Positions 45,488-53,386 of a stretch of 56,853 nt of DNA are shown here, one piece after another (within the stretch, counting starts at the first letter, position 1; each line of letters begins with the position of its first letter). Made by a program: the position numbers and the translations under genes. Below the pieces are notes generated by a model. It saw only the letters and a list, made by a program, of their open reading frames with translations, was not told the origin of the DNA and did not search any database. This DNA comes from a virus. Location: the IMG/VR virus record IMGVR_UViG_3300031251_000980, positions 1 to 56,853 of that record; one strand, given 5' to 3'.

Positions 45488-46326
45488 CGACCGGTGTTGG
45501 CCGCGTAGACCTTGGCGCCGATCTTCTCGGACACCTCGCCGACGACGACCTTCCACGCGTCGCGCACGAGGTGCTGGTACGGCTGCGGGAACAAGCCCAG
45601 CACGAGGTTCCCCTGGTTGATGTTCAGCCGCAGCCAGCAGGTCACCGAGATCAGTGGGTAGTCCTCGTACGGGCGCGCAGCGAAGACGATTTCCTTGGGA
45701 ACCTCAATGTCTTTGGTCGACGAGGTGGTCTTGCCTCGCACGGTGACCTCTTCGCTGTAGGTGAGGTTCTGGCTTCCGTTCGCGCGGTTGATCCGAGACT
45801 CGAATGATCCCTTCGAGCTGGCGCGGATGCTGTCGATGATCTCCATCAGTTCCGCCGCGGGGTGGCTCGTGATGAGGTGGCCGGCGGTCTCGATGAGGTC
45901 GCCGAATGCTTCCTGGCCGTGCCACTTGGCGTCAGCCGCGTTGAACAGGGTTGTCCAGTCGGGGTCAGCGACGAACCGCAGCGTCAACCGGTCATGCCGG
46001 CGCTCATACTCCTCCACCGCGTCAGGCGAGAGCTCGTCGTAGATGGCGGTGATCTCACCGCGCTGCCGATTGCCCCACACCGTCGACTTGCCTTCGACCA
46101 GCTTGCGGCGCTTGAGTTCGGCGGCGAACGAGTCCTGATCGGTCACCACGCGCTCGACGACCGTTCTGGGAGGGAACGCGTCCGGCGCCTCCTTGCGGAC
46201 GTCGATGACGCGCTGCTCGAGGCTGTGCGCCGCGTTCGCGGTCGCCAGGTACAGCGGACTGTCGGCGACGGGCTCGTCGATGAGTTCGACAGTGTGGTTC
46301 GGCAGTTCAATGGTGTTGTCGGACAT
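45484..46326 (-). CDS. DUF2303-family protein
   Basis: 280 residues, ATG start. TVVERVVTDQDSFAAELKRR and YEEVTVRGKTTSSTKDIEVP match the DUF2303 (YfdQ) pattern as I recall it; the rest is mixed alpha/beta. Prophages often keep this family in the same operon as RecT and exonuclease, which is the case here. Biochemical role is not known to me; association with recombination is inferred from position. Confidence 0.75.
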   Translation of the reverse strand: MSDNTIELPNHTVELIDEPVADSPLYLATANAAHSLEQRVIDVRKEAPDAFPPRTVVERVVTDQDSFAAELKRRKLVEGKSTVWGNRQRGEITAIYDELSPDAVEEYERRHDRLTLRFVADPDWTTLFNAADAKWHGQEAFGDLIETAGHLITSHPAAELMEIIDSIRASSKGSFESRINRANGSQNLTYSEEVTVRGKTTSSTKDIEVPKEIVFAARPYEDYPLISVTCWLRLNINQGNLVLGLFPQPYQHLVRDAWKVVVGEVSEKIGAKVYAANTGR

Positions 46327-46361
46327 GCGTTTTTATCCTTGTCTGGTTGGTGGTGTGGTGG

Positions 46362-46700
46362 TCAGTGGTTGCCGTAGAACATGCCGGCGTTGTCGCGCGA
46401 CAGGGTGCCCTCGCCGTCGGCGAAGAAGATGGTCCCGGCGGGGTCCTTCGCGGGGCTGCAGGAGACATCCGGGATCAGGGACACCGCGCCGGATTCGAGC
46501 GGCTCGACCTTGATCTTCAAGGTGACCGAGCCGCCCTTCTTCTCGGTCGCCAGCGCAGCCTCGACGACCTCGTGCAGCGCCTTCGTCGCCTCGACCTGGG
46601 TTCTGCCCTTGTTCAGCTGGGCGAGCACCACCAGGAAGTCGGTGACGTCACCGGGCTGCAGTTCTGTGCTGGCTTCCTGCTGGGATTCGGATTCGGACAT
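46362..46700 (-). CDS. hypothetical protein, DUF2303-RecT neighbour
   Basis: 112 residues, ATG start. Front polar and helical (EASTELQPGDVTDFLVVLAQ), end strand-rich (AGTIFFADGEGTLSRD). It lies between DUF2303 and RecT, where similar small proteins are usually found in phages with this set. No family recognised. Confidence 0.62.
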   Translation of the reverse strand: MSESESQQEASTELQPGDVTDFLVVLAQLNKGRTQVEATKALHEVVEAALATEKKGGSVTLKIKVEPLESGAVSLIPDVSCSPAKDPAGTIFFADGEGTLSRDNAGMFYGNH

Positions 46701-46730
46701 GTGTGTTGCCTTTCGTGTTGGGAAGGACGG

Positions 46731-47741
46731 TTATTCGGACTGCTGCTCGGCGTTGGCCGCCACGAGTGCTGCGGCGTTGAGGATTTCGCGGATCTGGTTT
46801 TCGGTCTCGCCCTTCTTGTGCCACTCGTCGAGCTTCTTGACCACGTTGACCAGGTCGACATCGGTCAGATCGGCGTCAGGGCAGCGGCCGAGAATCGCGG
46901 TCATGATGTCCGCCTGGTAGACGGGGCTCGCGACGTCGGCCTTTTCCCAGAGCTTGGCCAGGCTGTCGACCCACCGCTGCCGCGTGGCGGCTTCTGGATC
47001 AACGGCCGGTGCCGATTCCTGGCTCGTAGCCGACTTCGCGGCCGATGCCGCCTCGCGCAGCGCGGCGACACCGCGGGCCCGCTCCGAACGGACCTTGACC
47101 GGCTCGACCTCCCCGTCGATCACCTCGTGGAATTCCGCCGGCTCGTGGACGCCTGAGAAGTCCTGCGGGAAAGCAACTCTCCAGGCCGCGGCCTCGGCGC
47201 ACTTGCCGATCATGGTCGTGCCCTTTTCGCTCCACATCTGCGTGAGGCTCCCGTTGCGCGTCGTCTGCGCGTACTCGGCGAACTTCACGACGGCCTCGCC
47301 GACAACCTCGCCGGCGCAGGTGATCACGCACTTTGCGGCGACTGGTGGGCCGTCCTCGATGAGCACGTCGCGCCATACGCCGTCGCGGCCGCAGAACTGG
47401 CGGTGCACGACCGGGCGCGGAAGGCCTTCGCGGCGCGCCGCGCGGTAGCCGGTGACCCTGAATCCGTCGATGCCGACCTGGATCGTGTACTTGGTCTCCC
47501 ACCGTTCAGGCTCGCCGTTGTATCCGCCGACCTTCGTCTTGCGGCCGATCATGTAGATCTGCTTCTGGAACGGGTCCAGCCCAAGGCGTTTCGCGGTGTG
47601 GAAGAACACGTCCAGATCGCCGCGCGTGGCACTCTCGACGCCGAGCTGCTTGAGCCCGGCGACCTGCGCCTCGGTGAACTCGGCCTGGTTCTCCGCAATG
47701 GCGAGTGTTGTGGTTGTCGCCGTGTCGATTTCGGTGGTCAT
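46731..47741 (-). CDS. recT: RecT-family single-strand annealing protein
   Basis: 336 residues from ATG 47741 in an ATGA overlap. RecT/Bet-type front: FFHTAKRLGLDPFQKQIYMI and YTIQVGIDGFRVTGYRA, then VKFAEYAQTTRNGSL, KCAEAAAWRVAFP. The C-terminus is helical and acidic. It binds single-stranded DNA and anneals it during phage recombination. Encoded directly after the exonuclease gene. Confidence 0.9.
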   Translation of the reverse strand: MTTEIDTATTTTLAIAENQAEFTEAQVAGLKQLGVESATRGDLDVFFHTAKRLGLDPFQKQIYMIGRKTKVGGYNGEPERWETKYTIQVGIDGFRVTGYRAARREGLPRPVVHRQFCGRDGVWRDVLIEDGPPVAAKCVITCAGEVVGEAVVKFAEYAQTTRNGSLTQMWSEKGTTMIGKCAEAAAWRVAFPQDFSGVHEPAEFHEVIDGEVEPVKVRSERARGVAALREAASAAKSATSQESAPAVDPEAATRQRWVDSLAKLWEKADVASPVYQADIMTAILGRCPDADLTDVDLVNVVKKLDEWHKKGETENQIREILNAAALVAANAEQQSE

Positions 47742-48682
47742 GCGATCTCTTCCGTTGTCGTGGTCAGTTCGGGGTATGGGTGGCGCTCGAACAGCGCTTC
47801 GTAGTTCTTCTTGGCGATGACGAGGGACACCGAGCCCCGCGTGCCGGGCTGGCGGCCGGCGATCTTGATGCCGTCGCAGACGGCGGTTTTCGCGTTGCCC
47901 ATCAGTTCGAGCAGTTCTGTCTTGTGGCCGCGTAACCGCTTCTCGGCGCCCTCTGATTCGCGGTGCCAATCGAGCACGCCCCGCGCCAGCTCCGGCGGCA
48001 CCTCGACCTCGCTGCCGTCGATGTCCGGGTGCAGACGCCGGATAGCCTCGTAGCAGGAGACCGAATCATCCAGCGGCGGCGGTTCTTTCGCCGCCAGGGA
48101 CTCAGTCCACGCAACGCACTGCTCAACGATCCAGTCGGCAACGTCCTGGTCCCACTCGATGACGTAGATGCGCGGCATTCCGAATTGCGGCCACAGCACC
48201 AGGTCGGCCTGGCCGTGCCATCCGGTGATGAGCATCTGGGTCATGACCTGCGCGGCGTAGTCCTGCGGAACCACGCCGGTACCGTCGTCGCCCCACTCTT
48301 CAAGCGAGCGAGACTTTTTCACCTCGACGCATCGGCGCTTGCTGCCAATCGACGCCCGGAGGTCGACGGTCGCCAGGTTGCCGAACGGCAGGTCGGGATC
48401 GCTGTACTGCACCTCGCCGCGCGAGAGCCGCCAGCCCTTGCCGTCCTCCAGCCCGCGATTCGCTTTGTACAGCCAGTACTCGCGGGCGGCCAGTTCGACG
48501 GCGTGGCCATAGTCGAAATCGTCCTGCTTGGCCTCGGAGATCGGCGCGGGCTCGATGATGCCGGCCATTTCCAGCCACAGTTCACGCTGAGACTTCCACC
48601 GCGAAACACCAAGGATCGACGGCACTTTCGACGGTGTGATGATCTTGAGCCACTCGAGCGATCCGGGCTTGATGGCGGTCAC
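47738..48682 (-). CDS. YqaJ/lambda-exo-like 5'-3' exonuclease
   Basis: 314 residues from GTG 48682 in a GTGA overlap. PD-(D/E)XK type: PSILGVSRWKSQRELW front (YqaJ-like), FDYGHAVELAAREYW, FGNLATVDLRAS (metal Asp), KRRCVEVKKS (E-x-K) and DYAAQVMTQMLITG. It would degrade one DNA strand to make a substrate for RecT, as in lambda Exo-Beta and RecE-RecT pairs. Confidence 0.87.
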   Translation of the reverse strand: MTAIKPGSLEWLKIITPSKVPSILGVSRWKSQRELWLEMAGIIEPAPISEAKQDDFDYGHAVELAAREYWLYKANRGLEDGKGWRLSRGEVQYSDPDLPFGNLATVDLRASIGSKRRCVEVKKSRSLEEWGDDGTGVVPQDYAAQVMTQMLITGWHGQADLVLWPQFGMPRIYVIEWDQDVADWIVEQCVAWTESLAAKEPPPLDDSVSCYEAIRRLHPDIDGSEVEVPPELARGVLDWHRESEGAEKRLRGHKTELLELMGNAKTAVCDGIKIAGRQPGTRGSVSLVIAKKNYEALFERHPYPELTTTTEEIA

Positions 48683-49206
48683 GCTCCGACCTCCAGCAAC
48701 TCGGTCCAGTCGGGCCACAACTCACGCTGGGTGCGGTCCAGATCGATCGCGGCGAGCGCGTACATGGCGATGGCCTGGACCTCGTGCGCCGACAACCCAG
48801 TGAGGTAACGGTCGACATGCAACGGGTTCTCGTCCTGGATGCTCGCGGCGAGCAGCGCCACTTGCCTGCATCGACGGTCGTGGGTCTGTGGTGTGCCCTC
48901 CACGACCTGAAGCGGCATCAGACTGTTCGAGCACAGATCATCACCGGCCGGAATTGTCTTGTGCGCCTTGTACCTCAGTGTGGTTGCGCCGACGCGGCGA
49001 TTGCAGACTGGGCAGTATTCGCCAGTGGTGTTGATCCGGTAGTCACGACGCGGCGACTTCATGCCTGATGCTGTGCGGTGACGCTCGACCGTACGCTCGG
49101 AGATGTTCATCACCTCGGCGATCTCCTGGCTGGTCGCCCCTTCGGCCGCCATCTTTTGGATGCGTGCGCGGCGGTCTCGTATCGCTTCTGATGTCTGCTC
49201 GATCAC
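48679..49206 (-). CDS. HTH protein with zinc-ribbon
   Basis: 175 residues from GTG 49206 in a GTGA overlap. HTH: GATSQEIAEVMNISERTVER (helix pair, LuxR/sigma-4-like) at about 25-45; then YCPVCNRRVGATTLR, a zinc ribbon, and helical end with SAHEVQAIAMYALAAIDL. A DNA-binding regulator of this part of the operon is likely. Confidence 0.75.
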   Translation of the reverse strand: MIEQTSEAIRDRRARIQKMAAEGATSQEIAEVMNISERTVERHRTASGMKSPRRDYRINTTGEYCPVCNRRVGATTLRYKAHKTIPAGDDLCSNSLMPLQVVEGTPQTHDRRCRQVALLAASIQDENPLHVDRYLTGLSAHEVQAIAMYALAAIDLDRTQRELWPDWTELLEVGA

Positions 49207-49502
49207 GCCGCCTCCACCAGCTCGTAGTCCGACCAGATTTCCTCGTGCCACTTGGACAGCTGCCGGTCGACGTCGGCCCATATCTCTTCGCAGTCGGCGT
49301 CGAAATCGAGAAGCCGAACTTCCAGTCCGACAACGGCCGTGAGGAACTCGGCGTGGACCTCACCGCACTTAAAGGTGAAAGTGACGACGCTCGCGGGGTC
49401 AACCGACCTGTGGTCATGAGCCGCCACGATGGCGATTGCCGCGCCGACCGCCTGCGACAGCTCGTGGGCCGGACGCGCCATGGCCTTGGTCATCGCGCTC
49501 AC
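49203..49502 (-). CDS. hypothetical early protein
   Basis: 99 residues from GTG 49502 in a GTGA overlap (an ATG three codons further in is an alternative). Helical front (HELSQAVGAAIAIVAAH) and an acidic Trp-rich end (EEIWADVDRQLSKWHEEIW). Unknown. Confidence 0.62.
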   Translation of the reverse strand: MSAMTKAMARPAHELSQAVGAAIAIVAAHDHRSVDPASVVTFTFKCGEVHAEFLTAVVGLEVRLLDFDADCEEIWADVDRQLSKWHEEIWSDYELVEAA

Positions 49503-49882
49503 CAGACCACCACCGCCGCGTTGCTGCCGCCGACGCACAGCGCCGAGGTCACCACGGCGCCGTTGTTGAATGCGGCCCGGTATCCGGGCTGGCACCACAT
49601 GTCGTACACGGCATCGGTGACCGGGCTGTAGGCGATGACTTCACCGCTGCCCTGACTGAGATACCCGCGGCGGACGTTGTCGGCGAACGCGCAACTGGTG
49701 ACTGCCGTGGCGACGCCAGCGCGCCCGCTCGGGCACATCACGAACGGCGTATCGGCGTGTGCGGGGACCGGCACCAGGACGATGCCGATCGTCACGATGG
49801 AGAACGCGACGGTGAGCCACAGCGCGGCCCAGATGCGGTCCCGCCAGGTTGGCGGGTCGGGGGGTAAACTACGGTTTGACAT
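49499..49882 (-). CDS. secreted protein with two cysteine pairs
   Basis: 127 residues, ATG start. The first 45 have a signal-peptide or anchor pattern: basic head then IWAALWLTVAFSIVTIGIVL and VPVPAHADTP with a cleavage-like AHA. Mature part has Cys in FVMCPSGRAG and TSCAFADN and MWCQPGYRAA and ALCVGG, enough for two disulfides. Mycobacteriophages often encode such secreted proteins early; a surface or exclusion role is possible. Confidence 0.7.
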   Translation of the reverse strand: MSNRSLPPDPPTWRDRIWAALWLTVAFSIVTIGIVLVPVPAHADTPFVMCPSGRAGVATAVTSCAFADNVRRGYLSQGSGEVIAYSPVTDAVYDMWCQPGYRAAFNNGAVVTSALCVGGSNAAVVVW

Positions 49883-49936
49883 GGGGATCCCTTCTATGTC
49901 GTGGCCCGTGCCAGGTTGCAGCTGGCGCGGGCCGAT

Positions 49937-50311
49937 CTATCTCTGAAACCTGTTGGTGGCAGCGGTGAATCGGTCCAGCCGAACCCGCTTGCACGGCGGA
50001 ATGCCGTAGTCGTTGAGTGGTCCCGGGGCGGGAGCGGTGGGGGGTTCGGCGTCGACCGCCCCGGGACCAGGCCCTGACGCAACGCCAGGACCAGCATTGG
50101 AGATGAAGAAGTCGATCAGCTCGTTTTCCTCGCGGACCGCCTGCGCGTCAGCCGCCGCCGACATGCCCGCGCAGACCGAACGGTCAAGCGGCCAAACGGT
50201 ATTGATCCACCACGTGAGGAGCCCGTCGAGGAATCTCACAGCGGCCGCCGCGATCCGCCGGGCCGCACGTCGGCGTTGAGCACGTCGAGTACCGGGGTCA
50301 TCACCGACCAC
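49937..50311 (-). CDS. hypothetical protein, possible membrane-anchored
   Basis: 124 residues from GTG 50311. Basic front (RRAQRRRAARRI), a weakly hydrophobic Trp segment (FLDGLLTWWINTVWPLD), an acidic middle and a Pro/Gly-rich end. The start overlaps the tiny gene upstream by eleven bases, so another start is possible. Unknown. Confidence 0.55.
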   Translation of the reverse strand: MVGDDPGTRRAQRRRAARRIAAAAVRFLDGLLTWWINTVWPLDRSVCAGMSAAADAQAVREENELIDFFISNAGPGVASGPGPGAVDAEPPTAPAPGPLNDYGIPPCKRVRLDRFTAATNRFQR

Positions 50312-50390
50312 CGATCAGCACATGCCAACCCAGCCGCAGGACAATGCCCAGCAGCGCGCCCAGTTCGAAGACTCCGACCGCCCCGATCAT
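50301..50390 (-). CDS. 29-aa single-span hydrophobic peptide
   Basis: ATG 50390 overlaps the excisionase stop as ATGA, and it ends at TGA 50303-50301. The sequence reads MIGAVGVFELGALLGIVLRL and ends GWHVLIGGR: one short membrane helix. Coupled overlap and coherent composition support it despite the small size. Confidence 0.5.
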   Translation of the reverse strand: MIGAVGVFELGALLGIVLRLGWHVLIGGR

Positions 50391-50578
50391 GCGGACTTCG
50401 ACGGCTCGTAGCTCTTCGACATCAGCCATTCGTCGATGTCTTCAGCCCGAAGCCGATACGTTCGCCCCTCGCCCACCGCATATGCTGGCAGTTCACCGGC
50501 GATGACCGCGTTCTGGATCAGACGATCCGACACCTTGGCGTACTTCGCCGCTTCGGCCTTCGTGAGCCAAACGGTCAC
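50387..50578 (-). CDS. xis: excisionase (MerR-like HTH)
   Basis: 63 residues from GTG 50578 with AGGGGG six bases upstream. WLTKAEAAKYAKVSDRLIQN then ELPAYAVGEGRTYRLRAEDI and DEWL is the standard excisionase/HTH_17 winged-helix pattern. It should bend DNA near the attachment site and direct the integrase to excise the prophage. Named from fold and size; a plain regulator is the alternative. Confidence 0.75.
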   Translation of the reverse strand: MTVWLTKAEAAKYAKVSDRLIQNAVIAGELPAYAVGEGRTYRLRAEDIDEWLMSKSYEPSKSA

Positions 50579-50663
50579 TTCGATCCCCCTGTTTTCGATT
50601 GCCACACAGGCTTTTTCGACTTTGGAAAGTGCTGAACCTTGGGCCGCGGCGAGAAATGCTGAG

Positions 50664-50948
50664 TCACTTGCCGTTCTCCTGGTCGACCAGGTCAGCAAGA
50701 AACGGCAGACCGGCTGGGGTGATTCGAGTCCGGTCGATCTGCTCCAACCCAGCACAGGAGCCGTCATCTGCAGCTGTCGCGGCCCGATGGAGAACAGCCA
50801 GGTCCGTGAAGTCGAACGCGACGATGTACACCTGACCGTCGCGGCCGGCGATCGTTGCGTGGACGCCTTCACCTGGCACGGGGTCGTACGCGTAGATGGT
50901 CCCGTCGAGGACATTCGACTGCGCGGCAGTGTCTTTGAGCGATGACAT
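50664..50948 (-). CDS. hypothetical early protein
   Basis: 94 residues, start at ATG 50948 overlapping the antirepressor stop by one base. Strand-rich (GVHATIAGRDGQVYIVAFDF) with a helical acidic end. Unknown. Confidence 0.62.
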   Translation of the reverse strand: MSSLKDTAAQSNVLDGTIYAYDPVPGEGVHATIAGRDGQVYIVAFDFTDLAVLHRAATAADDGSCAGLEQIDRTRITPAGLPFLADLVDQENGK

Positions 50949-51772
50949 CAGGACACTCCGCCCCGAACTACGGTCAGCGCAGACTCAGCGACAGTGTTCG
51001 CGTAGTGCCGGGCCCACACGGAGTCGAAGAGCGGACGGTCAGCTTCGGTATAGGAGCACACCTGAACGACACGGCCGCCAGACAGCTCCTGCGGGTGCAT
51101 CTCGGGCGCCCGGTCGCGCTCAACGGTGTAGAGCGCCTTCAGCCGCTTGCCGAAACCAGAGGCCTTCGCCTCAATCAGGTCCCGCCTGAGCCCCTTCTCA
51201 CGTAGGTAGTCATGCACGTACAGCGGCAGGTCCTGCGGTTCGATCTCTGGCGCTTCGCCGAGCGCACGGGCCAGGACGATGCGCCCCTTCGCTTCGAGGT
51301 GCTTCGGGTCGACGATCCCGCGGAGCGCCTGCAGGACGCCAGCCTGAGCCTGAGCGCGCCGGGCCAAGTGGTCGAGCTGATCTTCGGTCGCGCGCGGGTT
51401 GATGGCGCCGCCCTCGTTGAAGTAGGCATCGAGCGCGTCGGCAGCCTCGGCTTGGAATGCCTCGATGACCGGACGCGCTTCGGACGACACGCGATTTGCG
51501 TCGATGGTGGCCAGCCACATCGTGAACGTGCGGCGGTCGATCATCGTCATTTGGTAGGACTTGCCGTCTGATCCAGTCGCGGTGATGAGCACCGCGACTG
51601 CCCATGACTTGCCGTCGAGCTTCTTGCGCTGGTTCTCGGTGTCGATTCCGATCGACTCGCAGGCGTGTCGCAGCGAGACCATCGGCTGGCCGTCGACGAG
51701 GGTGGCCATGATCAACCGGTCGGTGTGCGGTACCGCGATCGGGACCAGCTGGGTATTCTTCGTGTCTGACAC
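50948..51772 (-). CDS. phage antirepressor (P22 Ant N-terminal family)
   Basis: 274 residues, GTG start with GAAGGAAG upstream. Front domain: PIAVPHTDRLIMATLVDGQP, SLRHACESIGIDTENQRKKL and DRRTFTMWLATIDANRV, matching the P22_AR_N pattern. The C-terminal half is helical (PRATEDQLDHLARRAQAQ). Antirepressors bind and inactivate the immunity repressor to allow induction. Second gene of the leftward early operon. Confidence 0.85.
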   Translation of the reverse strand: MSDTKNTQLVPIAVPHTDRLIMATLVDGQPMVSLRHACESIGIDTENQRKKLDGKSWAVAVLITATGSDGKSYQMTMIDRRTFTMWLATIDANRVSSEARPVIEAFQAEAADALDAYFNEGGAINPRATEDQLDHLARRAQAQAGVLQALRGIVDPKHLEAKGRIVLARALGEAPEIEPQDLPLYVHDYLREKGLRRDLIEAKASGFGKRLKALYTVERDRAPEMHPQELSGGRVVQVCSYTEADRPLFDSVWARHYANTVAESALTVVRGGVS

Positions 51773-51796
51773 GGAGCTTCCTTCTCTGTTGTCGTT

Positions 51797-51824
51797 GCCC
51801 TCATCCGTTGCCCCGGGTGAGGGC
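51797..51824 (-). terminator. 7-bp hairpin between cro-like and antirepressor genes
   Basis: GCCCTCA (51797-51803) pairs with TGAGGGC (51818-51824) around a 14-base loop, no T-run. It could reduce expression of antirepressor relative to the Cro-like gene. Confidence 0.4.
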
Positions 51825-51832
51825 GCATTTCG

Positions 51833-52150
51833 TTAGGCGACTACGCCAGCGATGTGGCGCGACTTGCGTGGCTCGTACTGGGTGTCGATCACTTCGACCG
51901 GGATTCCGAGCGCGCTGGCGATGGCAGCGAGCATCTGAGTGCTTGCGCCGCGATGGCCGTTCTCGATGGCGCTGATGGTTCCGCGCTCGACCGGCTTCGA
52001 GAACGTGAACTCTTCGTTGATGTGGTCGCAAACGGCCTGCAGCGTCAGCCCCTTGGCCTTGCGTAGGACGCCGATCGAAACAACCGGAACATTGGCGCTT
52101 GGCCTTTGATTGCGATACCTCGCGGCCTTCGTTGCGGCTGACTTGCTCAC
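51833..52150 (-). CDS. Cro-like HTH regulator
   Basis: 105 residues from GTG 52150; the frame is open to ATG 52186 but that part overlaps the promoter. XRE-type HTH: IGVLRKAKGLTLQAVCDHIN and ERGTISAIENGHRGASTQML and IASALGIPVEVI. First gene of the leftward early operon, divergent from the repressor-like gene. Starts seven bases after a -10-like box, so the mRNA is likely leaderless. A Cro-type role is inferred from position. Confidence 0.78.
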   Translation of the reverse strand: MSKSAATKAARYRNQRPSANVPVVSIGVLRKAKGLTLQAVCDHINEEFTFSKPVERGTISAIENGHRGASTQMLAAIASALGIPVEVIDTQYEPRKSRHIAGVVA

Positions 52151-52157
52151 ATGGCCA

Positions 52158-52186
52158 ACGTTAAAGCAAACATAGGGCAAGGGCAA
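52158..52186 (-). promoter_or_regulatory. leftward early promoter
   Basis: On the minus strand TTGCCC (52186-52181) and TAACGT (52163-52158) with a 17-base spacer, then seven bases to GTG 52150. The -10 is overlapped by an operator-like GTTTGCTTTAAC (52171-52160). Confidence 0.55.
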
Positions 52187-52298
52187 CCGTTTTCCGTGGA
52201 AAACATTTGTCTACGTGCAGAACGACATCCATGTAAGCAACGTCGCTGGTCCGGCCCGAATCGAGATGTTTGCTTAACTGGGCTTTTGTTTGCCTAAC
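52160..52298. promoter_or_regulatory. operator-like repeats of the immunity region
   Basis: A motif related to GTTTGCTTAAC occurs four times: GTTTGCTTTAAC (minus, 52171-52160), GTTGCTTAC (minus, 52241-52233), GTTTGCTTAAC (plus, 52268-52278) and GTTTGCCTAAC (plus, 52288-52298). The last two are spaced 20 bases apart, about two helical turns. They surround the starts of both divergent genes, as lambda-type operators do. Confidence 0.6.
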
Positions 52299-52312
52299 TT
52301 TTTCGGCATTGT
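52284..52312 (+). promoter_or_regulatory. promoter-like site of the repressor gene
   Basis: TTTGTT (52285-52290) and CATTGT (52307-52312) are 16 bases apart, with the ATG seven bases after the second box. Both boxes are weak matches, and the operator-like site at 52288-52298 covers the -35/spacer, which fits autoregulation. Confidence 0.4.
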
Positions 52313-52319
52313 TGGCGGT

Positions 52320-53384
52320 ATGGACAACGAGCCCCGCTGGGAACAACTCGCAGTAGCCGTGAAGGCCGCGAGGGGTATGCGCAGTCAGAAGGCGATAGCC
52401 GACGCAGGCGGTCCGTCAGACACGACGATCAGCAAGATCGAAGCCAACGAATGGCGACCAACGCGAGCCGTCGAAGAGACGCTCAGGAAGCTCGATCAAG
52501 GACTGGCATGGGGGGCCGGGACCGCCGCGGGAATTCTGGCCGGCCACATTGCAATCAATCGGGACGCAAAACGGCAGAACTACACCCGCCAGCAGAGGGA
52601 GATCGCGTTCCTTGAGCGTCGGGCGTTCATCGAGGCCAAGCCAGAGAAGGACCGGACTCCAGAAGAGAAGGACTGGTTGGTACAGACGCTCGCCGCACGC
52701 AACAGCGTGGTTCACCGGGTTCGAGATACACCAGCAGCAGAGTCTCCACACATCGCAACGATGGTCGAGCTGTCATTCCTATCCGACGACGCTGAATCTG
52801 CCGCCTCGGGACTGATGGAACCTGACCTGTCGGATGAACAAGAAGTCGAGAACTACATCTGGGAGGTAGGCGAGCTAGTCAGTGCAGTGGAGTACCTGAC
52901 GCAGGCGGTGCATGACGCCGCGGTCGACGCGGCCGGTTCGGCAGAGCGCCTTCGTCGGATCAAACGGGAGATCCGGAGAGCCCGAACCGGGCCGGACATC
53001 TTCGACTTGCTGACCGATCTAGAACGGGAATCGAAACCATCGCGGGAAGCCGCTCAAGACCCGTCCCGTAATGAGCGTTTAGCGAACGACAGTCAGTCGC
53101 CGACCTCCGAATTGGAGATAAGCGACACAGGTGGACAGAACCGTCGGTTACCTAGCGAAACTAACTCTCAACGTGATCGTGATGCTGTCGATGCTGACGC
53201 GCGCGTCAGTGCCAGCGAAACTGACAGCAGCATCACAGAATTGGGGGAAGATATGCCGTCAGATAGCCGTGCAGCCAAGATGACTGACGCCGAACTTCAG
53301 CAGGCCGCGGCAGCGGATCCGCTGTGGGCCGACTACATCAAGACGAAGCGACCCGAACTTGTCGATGACGGCTGGGATTTCTGA
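52320..53384 (+). CDS. immunity repressor candidate, long HTH protein
   Basis: 354 residues from ATG 52320. N-terminal XRE-type HTH: AARGMRSQKAIADAGGPSDT then TISKIEANEWRPTRAVEETL then LAWGAGTAAGILAG. Central region is helical and acidic; C-terminal 130 residues are very polar (Ser, Asp, Arg, Gln) and end in ELQQAAAADPLWADYIKT. Rightward and divergent from the Cro-like gene. Most likely the lysogeny repressor; the extra ~280 residues are unusual and could serve a partner in the two genes downstream. Confidence 0.7.
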   Translation: MDNEPRWEQLAVAVKAARGMRSQKAIADAGGPSDTTISKIEANEWRPTRAVEETLRKLDQGLAWGAGTAAGILAGHIAINRDAKRQNYTRQQREIAFLERRAFIEAKPEKDRTPEEKDWLVQTLAARNSVVHRVRDTPAAESPHIATMVELSFLSDDAESAASGLMEPDLSDEQEVENYIWEVGELVSAVEYLTQAVHDAAVDAAGSAERLRRIKREIRRARTGPDIFDLLTDLERESKPSREAAQDPSRNERLANDSQSPTSELEISDTGGQNRRLPSETNSQRDRDAVDADARVSASETDSSITELGEDMPSDSRAAKMTDAELQQAAAADPLWADYIKTKRPELVDDGWDF

Positions 53385-53386
53385 CA

